DNA from: Thozetella sp. PMI_491
Taxonomy: Eukaryota > Ascomycota > Sordariomycetes > Chaetosphaeriales > Chaetosphaeriaceae
Assembly (NCBI GenBank): GCA_021432635.1
Contig: MU270036.1
Span: 274,182 to 338,181 of the forward strand
DNA length: 64,000 bases
Direction: 5' to 3'
Shown in pieces: positions 22,070 to 35,600 of the stretch; within the stretch, counting starts at the first letter, position 1; every line of letters begins with the position of its first letter. A model generated the notes under the pieces. The model searched no databases and was not told where the DNA came from. It saw only the letters and a program-made list of their open reading frames with translations. Both the position numbers and the translations under genes were made by a program.

Positions 22070-23107
22070 TTATTCGGCCCCGACTGGGAGGGCGACAGCA
22101 ATGACTCTCCCCTCTGTTCCAGAATTTGCCAAGGCATCCGCGATGCTGTCCTCGGCATTAACCTCGGTGGTCACCTTCAGGTCCTCTTGCCACACCTCCT
22201 TCTTCTCCACCAGACGGTCGATAGCATCACAAAGCTCCTGGATGGTTTTAGCATCGCGGGGGACGGTATGGCCCTTGCCATGGTCGAAGAGCTCGGCCGT
22301 GTCCTCGTCGCACATGTTGTACAGCGCCATGGCGCCAAGGATGTAGGGGTCGCTGCCGCCCACAATGTGCAGCGTAGGAACGTCGATGACGTCCTCGCTC
22401 TCGTCGGCCAGAAGGAGCCGGACCATGCCATCCTGCATCGACAGAGGCGGCCATCCTGCGAGGAGAATAGCGCGCTTTGCAAGGGTTAGATCTCTCGATC
22501 AAGACGGGGGCGGGGCCTAGACATACCTTGATTCGCCGGGGCCGGCCCTCACTCTCCCATCGGTTGCGCTCCGCTAGGACAATTGTCGCGGCGGTAGCAG
22601 CGCCTTCCGAGTACCCCAAGATACCCTGGCCTTCATTAGCACTTGAGCCTGCTCGCATGGGGCAGCTGCAGGAGGCTATACTTCAATCTCGGGGTCTGAG
22701 TCAATGAGCTCGATCAGATCCTCGACTGTGTCTTGGATGCTAGACACGGTCTTGCCCGGCTGGTTGCCCATGAGGAGGCGCATGGTTTCTTCGGCTGTCT
22801 GCCCCTCGGGAAAATCGCGGATCCTTTCCAGGACGTCGAATGCCTCGATTCCATCGTATTCGACGAACCGGTACAGGGGACCCGCGCCGAAGTAGTCCTC
22901 AAAGCCGGGAGGGGGCGTCGCCTTGTGCTTCCCCTGCGTCCATCTAAACGAGGCATTGCCTCTCTTCTCGGCTTCAGCAACGAAAGGACCGAGCTGAACT
23001 TGGAAGTTCTTGCGGAACAGTTAGCCCCGATCCTCCAGTCGGTCCGCAGTGAGCAGAGTACTTGCCTTGGCGCTTCCGTAAGCGCCCGGGAGACATAGGA
23101 ACTTCAT
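22070..23107 (-). CDS. LovG-like serine hydrolase (FSH family)
   Basis: Alpha/beta-hydrolase of the fungal serine hydrolase family (FSH1/DUF341), which includes LovG, the enzyme that releases the chain from a highly reducing PKS. Four exons join in frame to about 290 residues. Exon 1 codes MKFLCLPGAYGSAK, the family's N-terminal signature. It is followed by an intron with a GC donor (gcaagt at 23065) and CTAAC branch site; then NFQVQLGPFVAE. A second intron joins EIE to GILGYSEGAATAA, placing the nucleophile Ser in GYSEGA. A third joins RRIK to RAILLAGWPP. The acid is Asp in GGSDPYI and the base His in GKGHTVP. It is divergent from the PKS across 1.74 kb. A role in product release from that PKS is a well-founded inference. 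Confidence 0.88.
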
Positions 23108-24850
23108 GGCGCTTCCTTCTTCTTTTTTTCTACGTTGGATCGTGTCTCTGCTCGCTCGGCTTGGGCAGCGTTGAGTTAGACTGGCAATTGTTCGTCTTGT
23201 GCTGTGCTTCTTCGGGCCTAATAGTCCACACATCCAAGACAGCCATGGAGGTCGCCGGGGATCCGTTGTCCCTATAAGTCCCTGAAACGGCCATCGTCGC
23301 AGCCACACGAAGCTATCACCAACGTCACCGATGATTCTGAGCCTGACAAATGCGTGATTTTTTCGCGTTCATCAGTGTCTTGGACCCCGAGTTAAGACAC
23401 GGCCCGCAGGTGGGCGGTCCGAAACATCCAAGACAACCATGGAGGTCGCCGGGGATCCGTTGTCACTATAAGTCCCTGAAACGGCCATCGTCGAAGCCAC
23501 ACGAAGCTATCACCAACGTCACCGGTGATTCTGAGCCTGACAAATGCGTGATTTTTCGCATTCATCAGTGTCTTGGACCCCGAGCTAAGACACGGCCCGC
23601 AGGTGGGCGGCCCGAAAGCAACACACGACCGAAAATGCCCCTTTCACCTAAGACAGTGTCTTAGATATCGCCCATTCCACCTCCCTCTTTTGGTTGTCCA
23701 GCCCGAATCCGATGATTTTCCCACCCTTTTAGAGTGTTATCTGCACGATTGATTGGCGATCGCACAACTGTAGCTTTCGTTGCAGATAGCGGGCCGGTTT
23801 CTAGGCTGGATCTGCACGCAGGCTTTCCTCTTTGAGCCCACGCCGCCGAGAATTGTTTTCAGTTAAGCTTTGTTCAAGAGCAAGCAAAATATCGGCAGTC
23901 CTAGGCGGGAGGGACCCTGGCCTGGGAGAGACTCCGGAAACATTAGCCGGTCGTACCTGGCTGCCCCAGCGCGGGATCTTCACAGCGCTGCTTGCTTGCC
24001 CTCCGAATACGGCTGCCCCCACCCGAATCGAGGCGATAACTTAGCATTACTCACAAGTATGACCCGACTATGATGGGCAACGCGTTGTTTTCCGCAAACT
24101 ACCGCGGCCCTCCTGGTCAACTAGCCACCCCGCCTGGGCTGCCCGCCACTCCACAACGGCAGCCAGATATGATTCCCTTTTCATTGCCAGGCTCGATTCC
24201 GGACTGACACGATCTTCACATGTAAATGGATTTGCGCTTATCAAAGGTCAAAGGGCGCCCCTCTCTGTAGGTCTAGATAAGGTTAGCCAGTCATAGGTGA
24301 AGCAGTCATTCACGCTGACCTCTCTTACAAAACCGTTTGGGGTGGCAAGACTTTGACTGATCAGCAGCATGCCGATGGTCTCTCCCCCACGTGTGGAGTG
24401 AGACGCGACGCGCATGGAAACTCAGCCGCCAGGCCCTGCCGACTTCGGTCGAAGGTGTGCACAGAAATAGGCCCGCAGACCGGGATGGAGGTTTCCGAAG
24501 TCTGAATCATAATTCCGTCGTAGAGATACCGTGCCATGACGTTCGTCTTAGTCGTGCCACCGTCTTGGCAACGGGGCAGCGTGGCGATCCATTTGAAGTG
24601 TTGGGGTGTTGAATGCAGAGGACAGGTACAACGCGAGGTACGCATCCGTAGTGAGACATTCTAAGCCTTCATTCTGTGGCCAAAGTCTCAAAAAACACTT
24701 ATAGCTCGAAAGAGCATCTCGATGTAAATAAATACTGCCCATGGTCACCTCCGTGGCATCCCCCGATGCTTTTTCTCCTTGTGACTTTTTAGAGTTGTAT
24801 GGGCCGCTTGTTTCGCATCTCTTATGATACCCCATTGCAACTAGGCCAAT
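23108..24850. promoter_or_regulatory. divergent intergenic region between hydrolase and PKS
   Basis: About 1.74 kb shared by the divergent serine-hydrolase and PKS genes, so likely to hold their regulatory elements. It contains a 194-bp tandem duplication nearer the hydrolase. No gene recognised. Confidence 0.5.
23230..23617. repeat. tandem direct duplication of about 194 bp
   Basis: Copy 1 spans about 23230-23423 and copy 2 about 23424-23617. Both begin acatccaagaca and end near gtgggcgg(t/c)ccgaa. Roughly eight substitutions and a one-base length difference in a T-run separate them. Changes include transversions, so RIP alone does not explain them. It starts about 120 bp upstream of the serine-hydrolase start codon. 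Confidence 0.95.
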
Positions 24851-27800
24851 ATGAGTGCTCACACAATCGATAATCATTCTAATGGCGGCGCCGGAGACGA
24901 TGCCAAGAGTGGCCCCGCCGCGGACACCGTTGGGCAGCCGCTCAAGGGAGCTGACACGAGCGCCGTTGAGGAGCTCCCGCTAATGCCCATCGCCATCGTC
25001 GGCATGTCGTGCCGCCTGTCTGGAAAGGTGTCGAGTCTGGACGACTTCTGGGAGATGCTGACCCGCGCGCGATGCGGCTGGTCTGAGATTCCGGAATCAC
25101 GCTTTAGCAAAGATGCCTTCTACCACCCCAACCCAGCGAAACAAGGAGCGTTCAATACCTATGGTGGCTACTTCCTCGACCAAGACCCTGCGCTATTCGA
25201 TGCCGCCTTCTTCAACATTACTCAGGCAGAGGCCGAGGCCATGGGTGAGCTCCTACATCCTAAAGGACATTCTATGCGTGGTGGTGCTAACCAGCGGCAG
25301 ACCCACAGCAGAGACTGTTGCTCGAGACCTCATACGAGGCCATTGAGAATGCGGGTATCCCCCGAGAGAAGCTTATCGGCCAGAACGTCGGCGTGTTTAT
25401 TGGCGGCAACACGTCGGACTACCGTCTCGGAAACCTCCGCGACATTCAGCAGACTCCTATGTTCGACATTACCGGAAACCACCAAGCTCTGCTCGCTGGC
25501 CGCATCTCCCACTATTTCGACTTCCGCGGACCCAGTTTCTCCGTAGATACCGCGTGTTCCTCCTCTTTGTATGCCTTACACCAGGCGGTGCAGAGTATCC
25601 GGGCAGGCGAGTCGGAGCAGGCGCTAGTTGCAGCCTGCCACTGGAACCTTCAGCCTGATGACTGGGTGTCCATGTCGTTGTCTCGGTTAGTGGTCTTCCC
25701 TACTCCGAGATTCATATATGTGACCGCTCACATCACCTGTCCTTAGGTTGTTCAACGAGGAGGGAAAGACCTACGCGTTTGATCACCGTGCCCAAGCAGG
25801 TTTTGCTAGAGGTGAGGGTTCAGTCGCCATTCTTTTGAAGCCTCTCGACCAGGCTATTAGAGATAATGACAAGATCCGCTCTGTAATTGTCAACACGGGT
25901 GCCAATCAGGACGGCAGAACAGTGGGTGAGTGCAAGCGGACTCATGTAACGCGACGCTGGGCCGTAGCTAACGCACGTCTTCAGGAATCACATCGCCCAG
26001 TGGCAAGGCTCAAGAGGCTCTCATGCGCGATGTTTATGCGAAGGCTGGCATCGACCCTGTCGATGTCGGTTTCGTGGAAGCCCACGGCACCGGCACTAAG
26101 GTTGGAGATCCAATTGAAGCCACTGCCATCTACAACGTCTTTGGCAAAGATAGGACCGCGAAACAGCCATTGTACATTGGCTCCGCCAAGAGCAACGTGG
26201 GGCACACGGAAAATGTCAGCGGTCTTGTTTCTGTCGTTAAGGCAGCTATGATGCTCGAGAAGGGCTTCATCCTGCCGAATACGAACTTTGAGTCGCCGAA
26301 CCCTGGTATTCCATTTGATAAATGGAACCTCAAGGTCAGTCTTCGATATACATCACAGCTTCAGGGCGGCGCTTGAGACTAACACCGCCCTTCCTCTCTC
26401 CAGGTTGCAACGGCGCAGAGGCCATGGCCCATCAAGAAGCGGTACATTAGCATCAACAACTTTGGCTTCGGTGGATCCAACGCGCATTGCGTCCTTCAGC
26501 GCGGACCGTTCATTTCCAAGACTGGCCAGCCGAATCCTGAACACAAAGTCTCCGCACCACGTCTCTTCGTGCTCTCCGCCAACGACGAGACAGCGGCCAA
26601 GAAGAGTATGGAGCAGCTCAGCATCTTCTTGGAGCAACATCCAGAAATCTTCCAACGAGCACTGTTGAGGAACCTGGCCTACACCCTCAGCGACCGTCGA
26701 TCACACATGCCCTGGAGGATAGGCATGGTTGCCCACACCTCTGCCGAGCTCGGTGAGATTCTCGCATCTGGCGATGCCAAACCCGCGCGTTGCTCGCAGC
26801 CACCCAAGATTGCCTTTGTCTACACCGGACAGGGCGCGCAGTGGTATGCGATGGGACGCGAGCTCCTTGGAACCTATCCTGTCTTCGACAATGCCATCCG
26901 GGCAGCGGATGCGTGCTTGAAGAGGCTCGGTGCCGACTTCTCCTTGTACGAGGAGCTTCTGAAGGACAAGGCTACTTCTGAGGTCAACAAGGCCTACATC
27001 AGCCAGCCCATCTGCTCCGCCATCCAGCTCGGCCTGACCGACCTCCTCAAGTCCTGGGACATCACACCATCTGCCGTGACGGGCCACTCGAGCGGTGAGA
27101 TTTGCGCCGCTTATGCTGCTGGTGCGCTCTCGTTCGATGCTGTCATGGCAATTGCCTACTTCCGTGGGCAGACTGTGATCAAGATGAAGGAGATGTATCC
27201 GGATCTGAAGGGATCTATGATGGCCGTTGGTGCTGGCCCTGACGAGATGATCCCGCTCGCAAAGCAGCTAAAGACGGCCGTCGCCGTAGTGGCTTGCGAG
27301 AACTCGCCAAGCTCCGTCACCATCTCCGGAGACGAGGCCGCGATCGACGAGCTCGCGGCCCAGGTCGAAGAGAAGCAGATGTTCAATCGCAAGCTCGCGG
27401 TAGATGTGGCTTACCACTCACCGCACATGAAGCTCGGCGCTGACATCTACCATGACTCTATCAAGGACACTCAGCCAATCTCGGGTGGCGACGTGGCGTT
27501 TTACTCGTCTCTTCACGGCAAGAAGGTCGATCACTCAGTCCTGGATGCCTCGTACTGGGTGGATAACTTAACCTGCCCTGTGCGGTTCTCAACCTCGCTC
27601 AAGGAGCTGTGCTTGGGTAGCAGTCCAGACGTTGTCATTGAACTTGGACCTCACGCAGCACTCGAGGGCCCCATCAAGCAGACGCTCAAGACGTTGGGCC
27701 AGCAGGCGACCAAGATTGCCTACTTCTCGGCGCTCGTCCGCAACACTGACGCGAACGTCACCGCGCTGAAGCTAGCAGCGAACTTGTGGGTCAAGGGTCT

Positions 27801-30800
27801 GCCGCTGGACATGGCCAAAGTTAACCGCGAGAGCGGAGAGGGCGAACCTCCGACATTAATCTCGGACATGATTCCCTACCCGTGGTCCCGGCAGAAGTAT
27901 TGGATTGAGCCACTTATTGCTAAGCAACATCGAAACAAGCCGTTCCCTCGCCACGACCTCCTGGGTCTGCTGGCGGACTTCTCCAACGAGCTGGCGCCGA
28001 CCTGGCGAAACGTGCTCAGGACTGATGACCTACCCTGGCTGCGCGACCACAAGATGCAGTCTCTCACGACCTTCCCGTTCGCCGGCTTTGTGTCCATGGC
28101 CACCGAGGCGGCTGCCCAGCGCGCTTCGATGCGAGGTGTCGAGTTTGAGCGGTTCAGCATGCGCGAGATCCACGTCAAGCGTCCGCTCCTGATGGAGGAC
28201 GGCGTCGGTTACGAAGTTGTCCTTTCCATGGCTCCGTATGCTGAGGGTACCCGTTCCTACTCCGATAACTGGGACGAATTCCGCATTTGGTCCTGGGAAG
28301 AGGGTAAGGGCTGGACCGAGCACTGCCGCGGTATGGTCGCCGTGCGCAAGGGCAACGGCTCCAACGGGGTCAGCTCTGCCCACCAAAAGATCGCGGCTAG
28401 CAGGTTCCGCGCCGCTGACCAGCTGTCTGATGAAGAAGTGCGGCCCGAGCCGTACTATAACGAACTGAACGAGAAGGGCGCTACCTACGGACCTCTCTTC
28501 CAGCGTCTCAGCTCCATCAGAGCTGGCAATAACCACGTCATTGCCAGGGCCACGGTCCCTAACACGGCGGCGGGCATGCCGATGGAGCACGAAACGCGCT
28601 CCTATGTCAGCGCTCCGCTCCTTGACCAGCTTATCCAGCTTCCATTCGTCATCTTGGGTGCCGGACGCTTCGGGATGAGCACCCTGTTCATGCCGTCCTC
28701 CATCGGAGAGCTGAACTTCCATCGTGACCTCCCCAGAATACCTGGCGAGGCCATTCACGTCACCGCCTACGGCCGGCCTGACTTCAGCACGCCCCGAGCC
28801 ACCGACTTCACCGTGGACGCAATGCGGTCACTTGGGGACCAAGAGGCCATTATTAGCATTGAGAACATGCAGATGAGCCCCGTCAAGGGCGAGCTCGCTG
28901 TGGGCGATGCTCCGCGCAGCCTATGCTACAAGTTGAAGTGGGAGCTTGCTGACAAGACCGAGGACGAAGAAGCCCAGTCTGCCAATGTCTCCGAGACTCT
29001 TGAGCCTAATAACCTTGACCGCCGTGACAGTGGTTACGCTTCGTCTACCGACAGCGCGGACGAGCCTAAGGAGAGAAAGACTGAGGACTTGGTAACCGTT
29101 GAAGGTGGCGCGCAGCAGGTGACTGAGACAACAATTCAACTAAGCGGAGTCAACGGTACAGGTGCCCGGGTCGAGGCTGTGCATCCGGCCTGGCCCAGCA
29201 AGAACGTTGCCCTCATCACAGCGGGCCCGACAGAAGGATTGACCACGAGTCTGATCGAGACTTTGCGGGGTCGAACCGGCAAAATGCTAAACATCTACTC
29301 GCTGGAGAACGCCCCGGCGTCGGAGAATGTCTACAACATTTTCTGCGAGCTGGATACTCCGATCCTCTCGGACCTTACCCCCGAGAGATTCGGGCATGTC
29401 CAGAAGCTCCTAACTTCTTCTGCTGGCGTCTTGTGGGTCACCCGCGGTGCCTACCTGAATGCCACCAACCCCACCGGTAGCATGGCTATGGGCTTGACGA
29501 GGACGGTTCGCTCCGAGATGGAGGCCAAGGCAGCCACTTTGGACTTGGACCCCGAGTCGAAGCTGTCGGAGAGTGCTAAGCTCGAACTCATCCTCCAGGC
29601 TTTCGAGAAGGTCTTCCTCGATGAGCAGGCTACCGACATGGAGTACTCTGAGAAGGGCGGGCGTCTCGTGGTCCCGCGCATCGTCGATGACGAAGAGATG
29701 AACGTCTTTGTCCAAAGAGAAATTTGTGACTCGGCCCCGTACCTCCAGGACTTTGTTCAGGATTCACGACGCCTAAAGATGGAGATCGGCACGCTAGGCG
29801 CCCTGGATACCCTCTTCTTCCAGGACGACAAGCTCACCCCGCTCGGCGACCAGGAGATCGAGATCCAGGTGCAGGCTACCGGCATGAACTTCAAGGACGT
29901 CGTGATCGCCATGGGCCAGGTACCGAGCCCGTACATTGGAATCGAGTGTGCCGGCGTCGTTTCTCGAGTCGGCAAGGGTGTCGCCACCCATTCAGTGGGA
30001 GACAGGGTCTGTGCGATGACTGAGGGTGCCTACAGCACCTTTGCTAGGTGCCCGGCCACCAGCGCGGCCCGGATGCCGTCCGCCATGCCCTTCGACGTGG
30101 CTGCCTCTATCCCGGTCGTGTACTGCACGGCATACTACGGACTCGTGGAGTTGGGTAAGCTGGCTAAGGGCGAGCGGATCCTGATCCACGCTGCTGCCGG
30201 AGGTGTTGGCCAGGCCGCCATCCAGCTCGCTCAGGTCATCGGCGCTGAGATCTTTGCAACTGTGGGTAACGCCGAGAAGAAGCAACTTATCATGGAGCGC
30301 TATGGTATTCCTGAAGACCGCATCTTTTCCAGCCGTGACACCTCGTTTGGCCCAGCGATCCGAGAAGCTACCAAAGGCCAGGGAGTCGATGTTGTGATCA
30401 ACTCGCTGGCTGGAGAAATTCTCCGCGAGACCTGGGACTGCATCGCCCACTTTGGCCGCTTCATCGAGATCGGAAAGCGAGATATCACATCAAACAGTCG
30501 CCTTGAGATGTCCAAGTTTAACTTCAATGCTACGTTCAGCTCCGTTGACTTGACGGTGTACGCCACCGAGCGCCCACAGCTGATGGCCCAGACCTTCAAA
30601 GAGGTGATGAAGCTGTTCTCTGTCGGTAGCCTGGAGCCCATCGCGCCTATCACCGTCTTCGGTATCTCCGAAGTAGAGACTGCTTTCCGCCTGCTCCAGA
30701 GCGGTAAGACAGTCGGCAAGCTTGTGGTGGTTCCACAGCCCGGTGAGCAGGTCAAGGCAACACACACCAAGGCTACCAGCGATCTGCTTCGCAGCGATGC

Positions 30801-31980
30801 CACTTACATCATCATCGGCGGCACGGGCGGTCTAGGACGCTCTATGTCGAAGTGGATGGTGGGCAAGGGAGCCAGGAACATTGTTCTACTGTCCCGCAGT
30901 GGCCGCATGGACGGCCCCGTGGCAGAGTTGGCACGGGACCTCAAGCGGTCGGCCGGCGCGAACATTATCGTGGAGTCGTGCGATGTCACCGATAAGGAGA
31001 GTGTGGTCCGGATGGTTGATTTCTGCACTCAGAACCTCCCCCCTCTCGCTGGACTCGTGCACTCCAGCATGGTGCTCAGGGTATGTTTTCTTGCTAATCT
31101 TCAACATGTTTAATCGCTAACACAAATACCCTAGGATATTCTGTTTGAGAAGATGACGTTTGAGGACTATCAAGACGTTATTTGCTCCAAGGTGGCCGGC
31201 GCATGGAACGTCCATGATGCCCTCCTCCAATTCAATGTGCAGCTCGACTTCTTCATCGCCATCTCCTCGGTGGCGGGCATCATTGGCAACAGAGGCCAAG
31301 CAGCCTATGCCGCAGCTAATACGTTCCTCGATGCTTTTGCTCAGTACAGAATGCGGCTGGGCCTTCCCACCGCAGCTATTGACCTCACGGCTGTCGCAGA
31401 CGTTGGATACCTCGCAGACAATGCAGAGCGCCAGGAGGAGGTGTTGAAGAGCCTGAGCGCTGAGACCATCAACGAGGCCGAGGTGCTTGCGCTCATCCAA
31501 GCAGCTATTCAGGGTTCAATGCGCCAGGCTTGCAATAACCACTGCCTGACGGGTCTCAAGCTTGGCGGCGAGGGTGTTACCGCCGACCAGCTTCCGTACT
31601 ACGCCACCGATGCGAGGTTTACCCAACTCCGTGATGCGGCGCTCGCCATGTCATCGACACAGGGCTCTTCCGCACAGGTCTCGATCGGGGCTGCCCTAGC
31701 GAATGCCAAGTCTCCTGACGAGGCTGTCGAGATCGTCACTGGCGGTGTTGCCAACAAGCTCGGCGCCATCTTGATGGTAGCTGTAGAGGACCTGGATCCT
31801 CAGACGCCTATTACGAAATACGGACTCGACAGCTTGAACGCAATCGAGCTTCGAAATTGGATCACGAAGGAGCTGGGTGCGAATCTACAGGTATTGGAGC
31901 TGCTGACCAGCGGCTCGTTGACGAATTTGTCGTCGATCATTCTGAAGAAAAGGTCCGCTGCGGCTGAGGCTAAGGCATAA
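24851..31980 (+). CDS. highly reducing type I polyketide synthase (KS-AT-DH-ER-KR-ACP)
   Basis: Six exons: 24851-25244, 25301-25685, 25747-25925, 25985-26334, 26404-31080 and 31135-31980; every join keeps frame, giving 2,276 residues. KS (about 45-470): active Cys217 in DTACSSS, histidines in EAHGTGT and SNVGHTE. AT (about 560-870): FVYTGQGAQW and Ser665 in GHSSGE. DH (about 950-1230): His985 in HKMQSLTTFP, Asp1177 in LLDQLIQ. The stretch 1230-1560 includes a low-complexity linker and no ExGxGTG methyltransferase motif. ER (about 1570-1880): HAAAGGVGQAA. KR: GGTGGLG near 1908, Tyr2053 in AAYAAAN. ACP: Ser2228 in GLDSLNA. There is no terminal thioesterase, so release needs a partner in trans, probably the divergent LovG-like hydrolase. 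All domains look catalytically intact. Expected product: a reduced, unmethylated acyl chain. Confidence 0.97.
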
Positions 31981-32690
31981 CGATTACGCGCATGGGATAC
32001 ACCCTCCCTACTTTTCCTTTCTCTAAATTTCTCTCTTATTATCGCTCACTTTATTTTCATATCTCTTGGAGGGGTTTCTAGACTGGCACCACAATGAACC
32101 CCCATTCTCAGGTTGCGCGGCGTGGAGGATCGCCGCTCGTCTCTTATTTTCTAGATGGGAACTTTATTAGTTCTTTGGACGGCACACCTAGATCAGTGTG
32201 TGAGATAGAACGTAGTTTAAGGCTAAAATACACACTAATGCCACTATATGGGGTCCTAAAGACACTAATGCAGAAATATATCACGAGGAGATAATGGCGA
32301 CAATTATCACGTCCAGGTTTAAGTGGGAGAATTGGCTGATTCATGGTTGCCTGTTGGCTGTACGTACAATCGGAGCCTATCAAGCTGGAAAGTGTAGACC
32401 GAGAATATTAATTACTGTGATATCCTTTACGTTCCTTCGTTTTACAGTTGGAGCAAGATCCTCTATATGCTACTCGAAAAAGGTTCTGAAAGGACGAGGA
32501 GGTGGCTGAATCTTGAATGTAAGGGGTCACTCAGAAACTGCTATGGTCGTGGACCGGATATTAGGCAGATAAGCAATAGGTTTACAGAAAGATGACCAAC
32601 TCGTTTTCCTTGGATCTAGCTTGCTACACAGGTACTGCGGAAGAAAACGAACCAGCAGTAATCTAGATTCTGTGCTACAACCCCTGCGCC
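31981..32690. other. intergenic, no gene seen
   Basis: Convergent 3' ends of the PKS and the NACHT-WD40 gene; AT-rich with no features. Confidence 0.4.
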
Positions 32691-35600
32691 CTAGCTTTGG
32701 TCCTCTTCTTTTTCACGGAATACCGAAATGTCCGGCGGTTCTGCCAAGCTCATGATGACGACATTCCCTGAACGGCAACCGATGGCGACTGTCGTGACGG
32801 TCGGCGACGACGCAGAGTGAAATATAGCTAATGCTGACGGCTGATGCTCGGGTGGCAGCCGCAGCACGTTCTGTCCGTTCCATGTAACCCAGGACCCGTC
32901 GGGGCCCAAGGAATACCCATGTTGTTGACCTAGATAAGTCTTGAACGAAGGCAAGATCGGGCCTGCGGCGTCTATTTGACATTTCGTGTTCAGCTGTATA
33001 CTGCCGAAGTCGGTGAGCAAAGATGGGCCAGCCGTGTCGAACGAGATGTCATCAACTTTAGCGTTGACGTCAAGTGTCTGCTTGATGTCGCCTGTTGCGG
33101 TTTCCCAAATCTTCACCGTCTTGTCGTCTGACCCTGACGCAATGAGCCTGCCGTTGGGCGAGAACGCGACCGCAGTGACGCAATCGAGGTGGCCCCTGAG
33201 AGTCTGCCTAACACCGCCGGTAGCGGTATCCCAGACCTTGACAGTTTTATCGTCTGACCCTGATGCCATAAGCTTGCCATCAGGCGAAAACGCAATTGTC
33301 TCGACCCCGTGACCGCCGTGGCCCATTATCCTCCGTTTAACGTGGCCGGTAACAGTATCCCAGATCTTGACTGTCTCATCATCCATGCCCGAAGCTATTA
33401 GCTTGCCGTCAGGCGAGAACACCAACATTTTAACTCCGTGACCGCCGTAGCCTTCAAGCATTTGCTTCGCATTATCTTTAGTAGCATCCCAGATCTTGAT
33501 GTCGCTTATACCGCTATCCGAGATCATAACCATCTTATCGATCGACCCCGATGCCACGAGCTTGCCGTCGGGCGAGAACACTGTCGCATGAACCCAACCC
33601 GAATGGCCTGGAAGAGCGTGCTTGATCTTCCCTGTAGTGATGTCCCAGATCCTGACCCTACCATCGTCCGAAGCAGACGCTATAAACTTGCCGGTAGGTG
33701 AGAACCCCACTGCATTAACCCAACCGCCGTTGTCCTTGAGCGTCTGCTCAACGTCTCCTGTATCGAGATCCCAGATCTTAACTGCCCAATCAACAGAGCC
33801 TGACGCTATCAGTCTGCTGTTAGGTGAGAACGCCACGGAAGTGATGAAGCCACTGTGGCCCTTAAGCGTCCGCCTGACGTTGTTTGTAGCGGTGTCCCAG
33901 ATCTTAACTGTCCCATCAACAGATCCCGATGCTATCAGTCTGCCGTCAGGTGAGAATGTCACTGCCTTGACCCACTGGCTGTGGCCATCGAGTGTCCGCG
34001 TGACTTTGGCTGTAGCGACATCCCAGAGTTTAACCATCCTGTCGACCGAGCCCGACGCTATCAGTTTGCCGTTGGGCGAGAACGCCACAGTAGTGACCCA
34101 ATGGCTATGGCCCTTGAGTGTCTGTTTTACTTTACCTGTGGAAGTATCCCAGATCTTAACCGTTTTATCAGTAGATCCCGACGCTAGAAGCTTGCCGTTG
34201 GGTGAGAACGCCACCGCCTTGACGCCCCGGCTATGGTCCCGTAGCGTCTTTTTGACTTTTCCTGTAACGGCATCCCAGATCTTGACTGTTCTATCGTCAG
34301 ATCCTGACGCCACAAGCTTGCCGCTGGGGGAGAATGCCACCGTAGTGACCCAATTGTTGTGGCCCCAAAGCGTTTTGACTAAGGAGCCCCAGGTTTTGTC
34401 TACCACCGGTCTCGTGAGAACCCACTCAGGCTCCTCCTCTTTAAACAGCCTGCGTGTTGAGCTACTAGTTGGAGTAAATAGAAGCGCTGATACGTATGTT
34501 TGAAGCGGCGTGTTGCTGACTAGCAAAGCGTTATGGAGAATAAATCGATGCGCATCCAGCGTAAGTATATTTAGTTCGGATTCCTCGATTTCCGCCTGTG
34601 GGAGGTTAGGAGGATTGATTCTACCTTGAAGTCCAAAACTTACCCTCGATAGCCTTTCCATTAACAGTCTTTCCAGTTTTTCCACGGCAAATACCGCGTC
34701 GGATATCGCCCTACACAGACTTGAAGCCTCAACCCAGTAGAGAAAGTAGCCTTGTAGAAATTTGTGGACCGTGCCGTTATCGCGAATATCGTCTGGATGC
34801 TCCGTTTCAGAGAGATGGTCCACCCAGTGAACACAAGAGTACCGCACTGGTGCCAACAGATCTGGCTCCGGCACCTTAATGTGATCGATTGAGATTCCAG
34901 GATGATTCAGTCCATACATGTCTCGCCGCAGTGACGTGCCCATGGCACCTAGTGACTGCAAGACAATGGCACGGTGGGCATCCGCGCGACCAGTGGGGAA
35001 GAGAGTGAAATCTGCCGCGCGGCTCAAGTAATCCTTGGCTGAGTAATGCACGAAGTAGATGGTCCCATCTCGAATTGTGAGGAACGAGCTGCAAAGCCGT
35101 GTGGCCTCCTGGAGCGATTCGGCACCTGCAGGAAATCCTCTTGGAGGCTCGATGATAGAGCCAAGCTCAGCCAATGTAATTGGCCGAAATACAAGTGTCA
35201 TGGCAGCAAGAATTCGACAACAAAGCTCGGCGTCCTCGGAATCCTCCAAATCACGAATTTGCGCCAGCATCCTTTCGTATATAGAGTCTAGTCCGGGCGG
35301 AAATGCTTCGAGCGCTGACAAAACTTTGCGAGCAGAAAACTTCTCGAGATTCTGACAGACCAAGGCAACCCAGAGGAAAGTATCCCTTGCATTCTCAGAC
35401 AAGTAGTGCTGAACGGCGTCCCTTGTTTCCGCGTGGTATTGCTTCCGCTGTGACAACTCTTTCACTTGTTGCTGGATATATGCGCCGACAGCTGCAGATA
35501 TGAGCTCTTCGTTGCTCTCAAGACACAGCTTCACCTTTTGAGTGACGGTACCTAGGCGTTCTTCCACATACGATGATCTGCGACTGGACACAATCCACTT

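Noticed and set aside
33622-34503. Plus-strand frame of 293 codons
   Set aside because: Antisense shadow of the WD40 repeat array.
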